Source: Isoetes taiwanensis (taxonomy: Eukaryota; Streptophyta; Lycopodiopsida; Isoetales; Isoetaceae). From it: a DNA stretch of 64,000 nt. The DNA lies in NCBI GenBank assembly GCA_021234155.1, contig JAJEKV010000006.1, positions 8,521,003-8,585,002 of the forward strand, in the 5' to 3' direction. The notes beneath the pieces were generated by a model that saw nothing but the letters and a program-made list of their open reading frames with translations, ran no database searches and had not been told where the DNA came from. Below are positions 24,124-35,650 of the stretch, one piece after another. A program made the position numbers and the translations under genes. Within the stretch, counting starts at the first letter, position 1; the number at the start of each line of letters is the position of its first letter.

Positions 24124-24340
24124 GAGAGAAGACTCGGCCAGATGCCCTTGTTTGATAATCGACCGCTGAGATGGTCAAGGCCATTCTGGCATTGATCAGA
24201 TGCTGCTGCTGTCGTAATCATGGACGCCCCTGTAACTCTGTGACAGGCCGCTCCTCTCTTACTGTCTCCCTTAATACAACAGGTCGATGTCTCTGTTTTA
24301 TATAGTGCTCACGTCCCTTTTTTTTCAAATAAAGGCCCAT
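24124..24340 (-). promoter_or_regulatory. promoter-like TATA region inside block A
   Basis: On the minus strand each A copy carries TATATA(A)AACAGAG followed by ATCGACCTGTT (near 24,300, 26,155 and 27,660). A TATA box with a possible start site about 30 bp downstream is plausible. No coding sequence follows, so any transcript would be non-coding. This is an inference from sequence shape only. Confidence 0.3.
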
Positions 24341-24779
24341 TGTCATTATAAATAGAACCTTGACCCTTTTTTCCATAATAATCGATGTCCCTTCTTTTTA
24401 TCTCCACGTATTGCAACCACCCTTTGGTATCTCGATGCACTCCTTTACCTTTTCTTGCCTTTTCAAATATAAGAGTGAAGGTTCCTATATATCTCCCCTT
24501 TTCAATGGTTATCTCTTGCCTTTGATATGTTACTTGACAAACTTGGGAATAACACATTAACATATAATGTTTGCCATAACTTTGCCATGCCCCATAACCC
24601 TGATGCCCTGGACCACTCCCCCCTGTGCTATACTCCGTGTCAATCCATCCCTTCTCAAAAAGAGATTGTCTGCAATCGTCCGAGTACATTCCAATTTGGT
24701 CCATCCCTCCTCAAGGTGGTTGTTCCACAATCAACATGCACCTGGGAGTTCTTAGACCCTGTGAACTCAGGAAACAGTT

Positions 24780-24935
24780 ATATATGTTATTGTACTTCCA
24801 GAGTACCTTATATCTTGGAACCTCCGCGTCCCTATTCTTTTAATCCCTGCAAAAGTAATTGTATCTCCGCGATACGTTATTATCTTTTGTACCTCCGCGG
24901 TATTACTTGATTGTATCTCCGCAATACAGATGCAA
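24780..24935 (+). repeat. array of short inverted repeats with TCCGC-like loops
   Basis: Successive units read GTACTTCCAGAGTAC, GTATCTCCGCGATAC, GTACCTCCGCGGTAT and GTATCTCCGCAATAC. Each has about 5-bp arms around a TCCGC- or TCCAG-like centre. Arm changes are often matched on the other side. The array is present again in the second copy of block C (about 28,150-28,290). Confidence 0.6.
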
Positions 24936-24942
24936 TTTTTGT

Positions 24943-25110
24943 CAGGCCTATTGTATTGCAACCACAATTACCAATCTTTAAAAATATACATCCAATGCAC
25001 TCTTGTTCAAGCCTATTGCGCTGATGAGACAATTACTGATCTACCAAGAGGCATTCACAATTAGTGCACCATGCTCAGGCCTATTACGTTGCAATCATAA
25101 TTACCATCCA
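24943..25110 (+). repeat. three tandem units of about 67 bp
   Basis: Units begin GCCTATTGTATTGCAACC (24,945), GCCTATTGCGCTGATGAG (25,011) and GCCTATTACGTTGCAATC (25,079), spaced 66 and 68 bp, each followed by an AATTAC-containing segment. The same three recur in the second copy of block C near 28,307-28,470. Confidence 0.65.
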
Positions 25111-28100
25111 CCATGGGTGCACACAAAAATTAAAATTTTACTCTTTATTCCGCATAAAGAAATTCTACTTACGAACTTTACCCATAAGTCTGTCCCATAG
25201 AATATAATTTGAGATTTCGCATCCAATTTTTTTTTGCGTCCATATCCTTGACAATTTGTATGTAAAGTTCCTCCCCAATGCTTATCATGAAGCAAATCTA
25301 TAAATAGGGTCAAGTGTCAATATGAATGACTTCCAAGATCAAATATTTATACCACGACCAATCGGCCTCTCAGATCACCACGATCTGACTCCGAATCGCA
25401 GGCAAGATGCTTTTGCGGTTCTCCAAGGAAGATGCTTTTGCAGTTCTCCATGCTCAGGCTTAAAGATTGGAATTTATACAGGCTCAGATCACCAAGATGA
25501 ACTTCTAGAGATGGCAAGAGGTTATGGCAGGTAGTTTGGCTATTATGACAAAGGCAGAACTCAATATTATACAACAGTAGTTTACTTGTCTCCAAGACAA
25601 GCTCTTTCACGACAACCCAGCAGTCGCCTTTAATTATTCCATAATCCCCAAAGGATCATAGGAATTTTCCCAATCATCCAAACTCGTTCTCAACAAGTCA
25701 GTCCCATATGCTTCGAGCATTCTCCATGAAAGCGTCGAGTTTTTCCATTGATATATCTTTATATTCGTTTTAATAGGTATGTGTTGCAACAGTTCAGGCC
25801 TTTTCAACAGGGATTAAGGAAAGGAATTAGGATATTGTACCAGCCCAATCAAGCTCCGATAACTCTTCAGAAATATCAATACTTCATGTGCTTCTCCGAT
25901 TCAAAGGGAGCTGGAACTACTAGTCGATTCTGCCAAATACAGAATAAGGGCGGCTTTGTGCTGGATGGCTACCATTTCAGAGAGAAGACTCGGCCAGATG
26001 CCCTTGTTTGATAATCGGCCATTGAGATGGTCAAGGCCGTTCTGGCGTTGATCAGATGCTGCTACTGCCGTAATCATGGACGCCCCTGTAACTCTGTGAC
26101 AGGCCGCTTCTCTCTTACTGTCTCCCTTAATATAACAGGTCGATGCCTCTGTTATATATAGTGCTGACATCCTTTTTTTTTCAAATAAAGGCCCATTGTC
26201 ATTATAAATAGAACCTTGGCCCTTTTTCCCATAATAATCGCCCCCTTCTTTTTATTTCCATGTATTGCAACCACCCTTTGGTATCTCGATGCATTCCTTT
26301 ACCTTTTCTTGCCTTTTCAAATATAAGAGTAAAGGTTCCTATATATCTCCCTTTTTCAATGGTTATCTCTTGCCTTTGATATGTTACTTGACAAACTTGG
26401 GAATAACACATTAACATATAATGTTTGCCATAACTTTGCCATGCCCCATAACCCTGATGGCTACATATAATATGCCAATGTTCATCATTATAATGCATAA
26501 AGGCTGACACTAGATATATCAGAATATTCAATAAAACTTACCAAAGCTTATCTAACAAGAAACGTCCATCTCTTCTTATCTAACAAGAAACATCCATCTC
26601 TTTTGAATAAGTACCTTGAAATCACATAAAAAAACTTCAAATGCATATCATCAATGACAAGTAATAATATATCCGCAAAGCCACTATATCCACAAAAGCC
26701 TTTTTTCATGGTGATTGCTATTTATTTAGAAAGCTTACAATATTTACAAATGCACAACAATGTAGAATGCATATCTCAAATAACTTACATGAAAGCAAGA
26801 TTTGCTTATAAGATATTTCAATAAAATTCAGGAGTTGGGTAGCATTCCAACGTAGCGATATGAGTAGAAGTTGATGCTATCTCTTGCATCCATACCAGAT
26901 GAATTAATAACTCCAGAAAGTAAGTAGTATTCCAGTTGTTATGAGTTGCATATGCGCAAATTAGACGTTAATAGGTCTAACTTGACAAGTTTGGAACCAA
27001 AGAAATGTTCGCGACGCCAAGGCCGCGATAAATTTCTTGTAATAATAATAATAACTCATCATCATCTGATACGATTCAATAGTTTATGGGAAAACTAGTT
27101 AACTGTTCAATAACATCTTAATTGTAGAACAAGATCCGATTATCATATATCTCAGACAATTACATTGAAGTACACGGTTAACCGCCCAACCGGTCCAACC
27201 GGGGGGAGTCCATCGGGGTTACATATGGATCTCTCATGCTCTATGGCAGCAAGGGGACAAGCTTGACTGTTTATAATTCTACCCCGAGTAGATACAGTTC
27301 AGGCCTTTTCAACAGGGATTAAGGAAAGGAATTAGGATATTGTATCAGCCCAATCAAGCTCTGATAACTCTTCAGAAATATCAATACTTCATGTGCTTCT
27401 CCGATTCAAAGGGAGCTGGAACTACTAGTCAATTCTGCCAAATACAGAATAAGGGTGGCTTATTGTGCTGGATGGCTACCGTTTGAGAGAGAAGACTTCG
27501 GCCCGGATGCCCTTGTTTGATAATCGATCACGAGATGGTCAAGGCCATTCGGCATTGATCGGGATCTTTCTTCTTCGCCAATCATGGACGCCCACAGAAC
27601 TGCGTGACGGTGCTCCTCTCTTATCAGCTCCCTTAATACAACAGGTCGATGTCTCTGTTATATATAGTGCTGACGTCCCTTTTTTTTCAAATAAAGGCCC
27701 ATTGTCATTATAAATAGAACCTTGACCCTTTTTCCCATAATAATCGATGTCCCTTCTTTTTATCTCCACGTATTGCAACCACCCTTTGGTATCTCGATGC
27801 ACTCCTTTACCTTTTCTTGCCTTTTCAAATATAAGAGTGAAGGTTCCTATATATCTCCCCTTTTCAATGGTTATCTCTTGCCTTTGATATGTTACTTGAC
27901 AAACTTGGGAATAACACATTAACATATAATGTTTGCCATATCTTTGCCATGCCCCATAACCATGACGCCCTGGACCACTCCCCCCGTGCTATATTCCGTA
28001 TCAATCCATCCCTTCTAAAAAAGAGATTGTCTGCGATCGTCCGAGTACATTCCAATTTGGTCCATCCCTTCTCAAGGTAGTTGTTCCACAATCAACATGC

Positions 28101-28797
28101 ACTTGGGAGTTCTTAGACCCTGCGAACTCAGGAAACATTTATATATGTTATTGTACTTCCACAGTACCTTATATCTTGGAACCTCCGCGTCCCTACTCTT
28201 TTAATCCCTGCAAAAATAATTGTATCTCCGCGATACATTATTATCTTTCATACCTCCGCGGTACTACTTGATTGTATCTCCGCAATACAGATGCAATTTT
28301 TGTCAGGCCTATTGTATTGCAACCACAATTACCAATCTTCAAAAATATACATCCAATGCACCCTTGTTCAAGCCTATTGCGCTGCAGAGACAATTACCGA
28401 TCTACCAAGAGGCATTCACAATTAGTGCACCATGTTCAGGCCTATTACGTTGCAATCATAATTACCATCCACCATGGGTGCACACAAAAATTAAAATTTT
28501 ACTCTTTATTCCGCATAAAGAAATTCTACTTACGAACTTTACCCATAAGTCTGTCCCATAGAGTATAATTTGAGATTTCGCATCCAATTTTTTTTTGCGT
28601 CCATATCCTTGACAATTTGTATGTAAAGTTCCTCCCCAATGCTTATCACGAAGCAAATCTATAAATATGGTCAAGTGTCAATATGAATGACTTCCAAGGT
28701 CAAATATTTCTACCACGGCCTCTCAGATCACCATGATCTGACTCCGAATCGCAGGCAAGATGCTTTTGCGGTTCTCCAAGGAAGATGCTTTTGCGGT

Positions 28798-29388
28798 AGT
28801 CTCGTAGTCTTTGGTATTTGTTTTCGGTATGCGTACGTTCAAGCATTTTATGCACGTACAACATGGACGATGTTTGCAATAATAGTGGTCCCTATAGATT
28901 CATGTTTAGTTTGATGGTTCATGTTTTTCTTGCACTGAGGCCTAAGGGTTGGGGTTATTTTGGATTTTGGTTTTGAATGAAAATTGATGAGAAAACCGAA
29001 ATAGTACATGAGCATGCAAACAGTCTTGATTCGCGACTTAAAGGAGCGTGCATTACAATTATCTGCCGGAGTTGCATTAGCTTCTCGAGCAATACATCTT
29101 GTATTTTGGATCTCAATATACCTTTTGTATTGTAACGTTGTTAAAATTTACAAACTTTAAATAAAATGAAGTTTAGTAAGAGAGAACCCTAAGCGCTTGG
29201 GATGGAATCATGGCCGCAGCTGAATCAGAGGATCCTCGGTAAGCCAAGTAAATCGAAGATGAGTTTCATCGTGCATTGTAATGAAATTTTTGTTCAGTCG
29301 CTCTTATCTGAGGAGAATCCAGCATTGTAATGAATATTTTTGTTAGATCGCTCTTATCTGAAGAGAATCCAGGTTCTGCAAGTGAAAT
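28798..29388. other. intergenic region upstream of U2; possible short first exon
   Basis: At 29,209 the sequence ATGGCCGCAGCTGAATCAG, ending in CCTCGGTAAGCC, could be a tiny first exon (MAAAESEDPR) with a splice donor. No following exon was found. A 50-bp direct duplication (GCATTGTAATGAA to CTCTTATCTGA-GAGAATCCAG) lies at 29,273-29,372, just before the U2 promoter. Confidence 0.3.
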
Positions 29389-29399
29389 ATCCCACAGGC
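29389..29399 (+). promoter_or_regulatory. plant snRNA upstream sequence element (USE)
   Basis: ATCCCACAGGC matches the plant USE consensus RTCCCACATCG at 9 of 11 positions, about 70 bp upstream of the U2 5' end. It sits about 31 bp from the TATA box, the spacing associated with RNA polymerase II transcription of plant U snRNA genes. Confidence 0.75.
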
Positions 29400-29430
29400 A
29401 TTGCCAGAATGTAGGGATGTTGTTTGGCAG

Positions 29431-29438
29431 TATATAAA
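29431..29438 (+). promoter_or_regulatory. TATA box of the U2 gene
   Basis: TATATAAA lies 31 bp upstream of the first U2 base, the normal TATA position. Together with the USE it forms a complete plant snRNA promoter. Confidence 0.8.
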
Positions 29439-29461
29439 GAGCAAAGATTCTCGTAGAACTC

Positions 29462-29652
29462 ATACCTTTCTCGGCCTTTTGGCTAAGATCAAGTGTAGTA
29501 TCTGTTCTTATCAGTTTAATAGCTGATACGGGGTCCATAGGGCCCCAATGCTATTAATCTAATTTGTTGTGGGTTGTGGGCCTGTTGTGCAGCTTGCTGC
29601 CAAGGCCCATGTATGTTGCCTCTGCCTTACACTATTGTAGAGGCCTGGCATA
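29462..29652 (+). ncRNA. U2: U2 spliceosomal snRNA
   Basis: The sequence starts ATACCTTTCTCGGCCTTTTG, the invariant plant U2 5' end, and contains the branch-point recognition element GTAGTATC. The stem-loop IIa arms ATCAG and CTGAT are retained. An Sm-like site, AATTTGTTG, lies near 29,560. Two 3' stem-loops follow (GTGGGCCTGTTGTGC with GCAAGGCCCAT-like pairing, and GCCTCTGCCTT with GTAGAGGC). A degenerate 3' box, AGTTCCAAA, lies near 29,680. The RNA base-pairs with the intron branch site in the spliceosome. The upstream promoter is complete, so the gene is probably functional. The 3' end is estimated from the last stem. Confidence 0.93.
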
Positions 29653-29699
29653 GCCCTAAACTTTCTCTGCAAGGAGAGAGTTCCAAATAATTATAAAGA

Positions 29700-32067
29700 G
29701 TAGACCACGGGCAGGATATTTTAAGAGGTACGTTCTGCATAATTGTATTTTAAAGAGCCAGGTTCTGATGAGATGTTGGAAGTGAGTACTATGTTCTAAT
29801 TGAAGTGGCTTTGCAGAGTTCAATTCAAGGTTGTTTTACACTTTGTGAGGTCGATTTGAATAGACTAGCATGCTGACTAACTATTTGTATAAATAAAGAT
29901 CAATATTATGCCTGTTAAAAGTGAGAAAAAAGGAGGAGATGACCACTTGGGAAGATACACATTGACCCTGATTTCTTGTGGTCTGAATAAGCAGTGCAGT
30001 GCTTCCTTGTTAAGCATTATCAATTGCATGCTATAATGTTCTAAGACAAAATTGGATTCGTGGGCTGTGTGGCTATACCATTCTGGAGTCTTGGTCTATT
30101 ACAGGACTATTCTGGTGGCTGATCTCATCATGTGTATTAGTTTGTCAACACGTTCAAAGCACAAGCATGTCTTCATTTTCAAGTGGTTTCTTCTAAGAAG
30201 AGTATGCTCCTCCATCTTCTACTGCCAACTGCAGATAAAGGCCAGGGAACCGGGTCATAGTTCATAACAAAGAGTGGACTATTTGCAAATAACAAAAAGT
30301 GAATTCTGGCATGTGATTGAAAATGTATATGCCTAATGCTACAATAATTGCTACAACACCCTGGTGTTGCATGTGGCAATGCTAGATATCCTATAATATG
30401 GATAGAGCAAGCAAAACTCAAATATGCTCCTGGCTGCATGCATTACATTATTACAGTTTACAACTTGTTTGCAGATAATATAGATTTGAAGCATAAAGCA
30501 GGAACCATATAGATTTGAAGCATATAGATTTGCAAATGAGTGGAAGTGCGGGATGATGCAGTGGAGCTACAAGGTGTGTGAAGCATAGCCCAGGGTAAGG
30601 GTAGAGACGGATGAGATATGTTTAAATGCAAGACAGGCTGATTGCTGAATTGGATTCTACGAGGTACATTCTCACAGTCAGCTTGACATTGTTGCGCCAA
30701 TGTCAACAATCACATCCCAGTTATGGCGAGCCTGTTTCTGAACATCTCAACTGTTACCAGAAAGGCGCCCAATGTCAACATTCACATTCCAACAAATGTT
30801 GGAAAGGCAGTCTCCAATACCGGAGTTTCAATATTGGTCTATCTGTTTCTAATCACTTGCTCCATATAAACGAACTTTTCTTCACTTGAAGTAAAATGAC
30901 TGCCTAGTTGCCAAAAGCAGAATGTGGTCAGGCTGGCCATGCCTATGGTGACTAGGTCCTGAGTGTGCCATCTCAATTACTAATTGACATTCCCAAAGAG
31001 CAGGCAGAAATGAGAAAGTGTTTGTGTGGCAATTGGGTTCAATAATGTAGAATGCAAGGTTTGAACTCTAAAACTCTGATTTGCTAATGAAGATACCCAA
31101 CATAGTGCACGGGTTATACTTTCATGGAATAGTGGGAAGATGAAGACTTGCTAATATAATTTCTGTCACAAGTATTCTCACTTCTCTATGCTCATCCATG
31201 TACCAATAATTATTGCACTCTTGGTAACATAGTAGTTTCTGCATTGTAGAATCTGCTTGCTTTTTGCAGTCAGGAACTCCTTTGCTCATACTAAATAATT
31301 AGTGTGTCTTGCTAAGCTGTAATTTTGTGCAGTAGCATGTCTAGAATGTATATTTCACGAACAGAAATTCAAAATCATCAGGGGGTATCTGCCCTACCTA
31401 CACGTGATTCTTGGCAAAAGTGTCACTATAGTGCCATAATGCTGAAGCATAATCCATATTATCTGTGTTGGATGAACAGGAAGACTCATTGCAGTCTGCA
31501 AAGTATTTGCTTGTAACGCGTTTCAGACTTGGGTGGGTTGCAACATAGCATTGTGTTGCAGCACCTTAGAAGCAATCTGAACATTGCGTTAGTTTTAAGT
31601 GGTTCAGCAAAACATTTACCTAGAAAAGACTTGCTCGAAAAATAATGAGCCAAATTGGTCTGGATTGCTACAGGATGGACGGCATTAACTGTGATATTGA
31701 CACCTCTTTCCTGAACTTGCTATGCCTGCATTGTTATTGTGACAATCTACTAACAGTTTCTGCAGAAAACAAAGACTGTCTCTAGCAAAGATCAAATGGT
31801 CAGTTTGGATTAACATGGAATCAGATTATCTCAAAACATCACCTAATAAAAGGCTGTTGAGATCAATCAGGTGACGCCACATGATGAACCTGGCGAAGTA
31901 CTTGCCAAAAATCAGACTAACTTCTGCCACAAGTTTTGTAATGGCTGTACAAAGATGCTGCTCTGCTGTGCAATTTAGTAATTGTTAAGAGCTCCTAGCT
32001 AGGTTACACTATCCAGTTTCAAATTTCTGCTTGCACGTCCAATATGACACATTTGATATCTGAGATA
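29700..32067. other. no gene recognised
   Basis: I read both strands here and found no conserved protein, tRNA or clear repeat. Several short phrases recur (for example CACATTCCAACA-like stretches near 30,700-30,800), but no array. The composition looks like an old intergenic or intronic region. Confidence 0.4.
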
Positions 32068-32257
32068 GCTTACATAAGAATGTTAAGAGGAAGATTTTGG
32101 GACTTGAAATCTGCAACAAACTTGCAAACTGATTCAAGAGAATTAAGATCAAGCTCCCCGGCTGTTGCATCTAGTAGTTCTTTCGCAATAGAATCTCGCA
32201 CTTCCTCGGCCACTTTAACATTTCTTGCAGTTTCACGTCCAATCCCAGATGTAGTCC
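32068..32257 (-). pseudogene. short-chain dehydrogenase/reductase fragment (TIC32/WWOX-like)
   Basis: On the minus strand, just after an intron-like CTCAG acceptor, the frame reads GTTSGIGRETARN. This is the Rossmann-fold cofactor loop TGxxxGIG, with the first glycine context intact. VAEEVRDSIAKELLDATAGE, LDLNSLESVCKFVADFKS and LPLNILM follow, all in the order of TIC32-like SDRs. The strand between ETAR and the following helix is missing about 15 residues compared with the family, and the frame stops where NNAG should follow. It is a decayed gene piece rather than a working enzyme. Confidence 0.75.
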
Positions 32258-32635
32258 CTGAGGGATTTATTTCATATTTAACATATAAAGATCAAAGCAA
32301 TACAAGCTTGCTTTTGAGAGTAGAAGGATGTGATCCTTTGCGTGGAATAGATGGAAGTAGGATCAGTAATTAGGCCCATCTACATGATAAGATGATCAAT
32401 GACTGAAAGGTTTCTTTGGGTGTTTGAGCTAGCAAGTATGTATAACATGCAAAGAGGTGACAAAATAGCGAAGCATGTACAATAACATCTAATGACATAG
32501 TTGCGCTTATCAAAGAATATCATAATTACATTGCTGTGGTTGGAAAAGCCCCAGCCATGACATACATATATACAAAGATAATTCTTCTCAACATGGAAAG
32601 TTCCACTTGGAGTTAGAAGAATTTAATTGTAGAAC

Positions 32636-33457
32636 TTAGCTTCCCAGGTGCACCGAAGGCATCTTTTGCATCTCCCTTGTCCACTGTTTTCTTATAATCT
32701 CCAACTTCCGCTTCTTCTGCACTTGGATCTTGCTATTCTGAACTTGGATCTTGGGCATGTTGAGCATCTGGATTGTGTGTTGTCTCTTTCTGTCATGCTC
32801 TTTCTTGTACTCTTCCAATTTCCTTTTGACGGATAATATCTTTTCGTCTTCTTTTATTGTAGCAACTTCTTGTTTCTGCAAATGCAAGTCCTCCACTTTC
32901 TCTGTACAATCCTTCAAACCCTTGAATTGTTCTTTCATTTTTGCAACTTTTGGTTTCTGCAAACCCAAATTCTCCAATTTCTTTCCATTTTGTTTTATTA
33001 TTGCAACTTCTTGTTTCTGCACACGCAAGTTCTCCACTTTGTTTGTACAATCCTTCAAAGCCTTGAAGGATTCTTTCATTTTTGCAACTTCCGATTTCTG
33101 CAAACCCAAATTCTCCACTTTTTTTCCTTCTTCTTTCATTTTTGCAAATCCTGGTTTCTGCAAATGGAAGTTCTTCACACAATTATCGTTCAAACCCATG
33201 GATTGTTCTTGTTGTTGTTGCTGTTGGATCATCTCCAAACCAAGGCATGGCTCCACAGTTGTTGAAGTAGATGCTATCAATTGTGCAATCAAAGACTCTT
33301 TATTCTTTCTCAGATCTTCAATGTCTGCTAGTGCGATTACATAGTGAAGTAGAGTGCATGCATCCACTCCAGCACTGTCCAAAAACCTCTTCCAATCTTT
33401 TAGACTACGTCCCTTTGCCATCGCCATCTCTTCTCTGTCTTTCCAATGAAAATGCAA
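32636..33457 (-). CDS. coiled-coil protein with internal repeats and a MED26/TFIIS-N-like N-terminus
   Basis: The 273-residue frame is fully open. Residues about 15-60 (SLKDWKRFLDSAGVDA, LLHYVIALADIEDLRKNKES and IAQL) resemble the N-terminal segment of plant MED26-like/TFIIS-N proteins (W..F...A.VD....I..AI..A). A glutamine run follows, then four or five imperfect repeats of about 30 residues, alternating LQK-x-EVAxxK with KxVENL and FKxLKDCT. The C-terminus is a basic helix (VKRKLEEYKKEHDRKRQ). The start is the first methionine in the frame; Met 12 is an alternative. The function is unknown; the similarity is my reading, not a search result. It may be one exon of a longer gene. Confidence 0.55.
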   Translation of the reverse strand: MHFHWKDREEMAMAKGRSLKDWKRFLDSAGVDACTLLHYVIALADIEDLRKNKESLIAQLIASTSTTVEPCLGLEMIQQQQQQEQSMGLNDNCVKNFHLQKPGFAKMKEEGKKVENLGLQKSEVAKMKESFKALKDCTNKVENLRVQKQEVAIIKQNGKKLENLGLQKPKVAKMKEQFKGLKDCTEKVEDLHLQKQEVATIKEDEKILSVKRKLEEYKKEHDRKRQHTIQMLNMPKIQVQNSKIQVQKKRKLEIIRKQWTREMQKMPSVHLGS

Positions 33458-33944
33458 GAACGCTTAGGCCTAGTAGTATTTACCTGAGCAAGTTCCCTAG
33501 AGATCTAACGGTAATGGTGGTGTCCTTCTTAGAGATCTAACGGTAGATATTTTTTGCACAAAAGTCAGCCTTTTGCATTTCGGACCTTTTTTCGGACCTT
33601 TTGCATTTCGGATATTTTTTTTTTGCACAAAATCAGCCAACGATCATCATCACAATCAATAGAGATATCGGCCAAACCAGATCTGGGAATTCGATGCAAA
33701 CGAGATCCAACTGTTGACCTGCTCCAGCAATTATCCGTACTTTCTTATTTCCAGCCATATTACCTCCGAGCCTCTAGCAGAATTATTGTGACCTTTTTTC
33801 GGACCTTTTGCATTTCGGATATTTTTTGCACAAAAGCTAGCCTTTTGCATTTTGGACAAACCCTTGTTTCGTGTAAGGGGTCAACATTCCAGTATTCTAT
33901 GAATATTCTTGAAATGATATTTTTTGGTACAAGTCGTCACCAAC

Positions 33945-33980
<36 letters not shown>

Positions 33981-35640
33981 AATTTTGACGTGTGAAACCA
34001 TTCAATGAAATGCGTCGAATATTTAGGACCGGCAATAACATGGAATTTCTACTCGACCTACTCGCACGCTCTCTCTCTTGTGCTTTCCCGTTCTTCTTTC
34101 GTCGGGCATCTGTCACTTATGCATTAAGAGTTTGTCAGAACTTTATATAGGGGAGGGTGCATATCAGGATGCATATGGCACCTCTGGTTCTATGTCTCTG
34201 CCTTTTGTCTGTATCCCGGTCCTAAACAACAGGTTCTTTATTTAAATTTCAATGGCGACATCTGTATCAAGACAGAGTGCCTGGATTGGTTCTCATTTTG
34301 TGACCTAGCGCCTTCAGGAAGATGGTTGTTTTTATTGGTGACCGATGTTTATTGTCTACGAAATATTAGGGATTTACGACAATGGATGCAAGGGTAGGGC
34401 AAATGGATCCTAAAATGGTGAATGAGCATGGTGCTCCTAACAAAGCCAACAAATATATCCTAGCAAAGCATTTGCAATTTTTCATTTGCCTCACACCAAA
34501 GTCACATATATTTCATTTGTGACATATATTGTTTTGAGCTGAGACCAATTTAATGCCATAGTTCTATTGCAATAGCAATAGAGCAATCATTCCTTGAATG
34601 GAGACGTCTATCCATCTTCCTTTATTATTTCACCTCTATTTATAGGTTCATTTTTCTCTCCGGCACTTGTTCATCCAGTCTCCCACCTCACCCCCCTTGT
34701 GGCCCCTTTTGTCATCTTCGAGGGCTATACCAGTAGTAGTCTACTATTGTTTTTCCCTTTGTTGGTAGGGTTGTTGTGGTATTCTAGTTGATGGCTTTGG
34801 TAGGTTTGTATTTGCTTCTCTAGTAAAGTCCTATGATTTCTAGAGATACTTATTTGGCTCCACTCTTTTCTCTCCTCCGAGGCAATACTTATTGGTGGTT
34901 TCTCGTGCTTTTTTAAAGGATGGTACACCAAATTGGTCGACTGTTTTTCTTCCCTTGTCTAACCCAACATGGTCCTGTGACCTCCGGGTTCCCCCCTTGT
35001 CCTTAAATCTAAAGATCATTACCGTAATTTTATCCCTGCTAAGGGCACTTAACGATCTAACCACCTAACGGGTTGCTTTCGCTTTTTTGCAGGTTATCTT
35101 GTGCTGACATGTCTGTAGTCAGCTAGGTTATCTCCGAGGCTTTGCCTTCATTCTAGGTTAGCGAGGGATCTATTAGTATCTTTGCCAGAGGAACTCAATC
35201 TTGCATGGAGTTTTCTTTGATTACATTGTGGTTTCCTTACACATAGTTACTTTGATGGTGGACAAGTTTGTTTTCGACTCGACAAATCAATTCTGTTGTT
35301 CATAATAGAATGCATAACACGTATATTCTATGCTCTCGATGAGCCCACACGGATCAAGGTCCACTTCAATCTCTTTAACAGTCCCATCCCATCCTTAAAA
35401 GTCATCAAGTGTCTAGCAGAAACTCCTCAAGAAGTCAAAATAAACTTGTGCAGGAGACAAAAAAATTCAAGAATGTTTCTTTGTCTATACCCCACGAAAG
35501 GCAATCGACATTTCGAGTATTTATGGCACATGGTTCTGCAAGCAGCTCTAGTGCCATGTCTGTGTAATTAAAAGAAACAATAAACATCTCTTCGATTACA
35601 TTGCGGTTGAATTCTTCGATTACATTGTGGTTTCCTTATA
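33458..35640. other. non-coding; duplicated TTTTGCATTTCGGA block and a long T tract
   Basis: The phrase CGGACCTTTTGCATTTCGG occurs near 33,590 and again near 33,800, each followed by a TTTTGCACAAAA stretch. A T tract of about 30 bases lies at 33,949-33,978. A frame at 35,296-35,571 is open for 91 codons without resemblance to a known family. I did not include it as a gene. Confidence 0.35.
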
Positions 35641-35650
35641 CATAGTTTCT

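Larger units (their letters stand above)
23096..28797. repeat. 3.36-kb segmental tandem duplication with three copies of a 670-bp block
   Basis: Block B (23,096-23,931), block A (23,932-24,603) and block C (24,604 to about 25,447) recur in the same order at 26,459-27,294, 27,295-27,960 and 27,961-28,797. A further A copy at 25,790-26,458 lies directly before the second B. Offsets are about 3,357-3,363 bp. The copies differ by scattered substitutions and small indels, so the event is fairly recent. None of the blocks encodes a recognisable protein. Confidence 0.9.

Noticed and set aside
23932-26458. Blocks A as a pair of LTRs around block C
   Set aside because: The block edges lack TG..CA ends, and I see no primer-binding site or polypurine tract. 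The third copy fits a segmental duplication better.
32751-33344. Plus-strand frame of 197 codons (SFIFATFGFCKP repeats)
   Set aside because: Antisense shadow of the repeat protein on the minus strand, whose sense frame is longer and better composed.
35296-35571. 91-codon frame upstream of the palindrome cluster
   Set aside because: I considered it as a first exon of the methyltransferase gene. No splice donor with fitting phase and no recognisable sequence were found.
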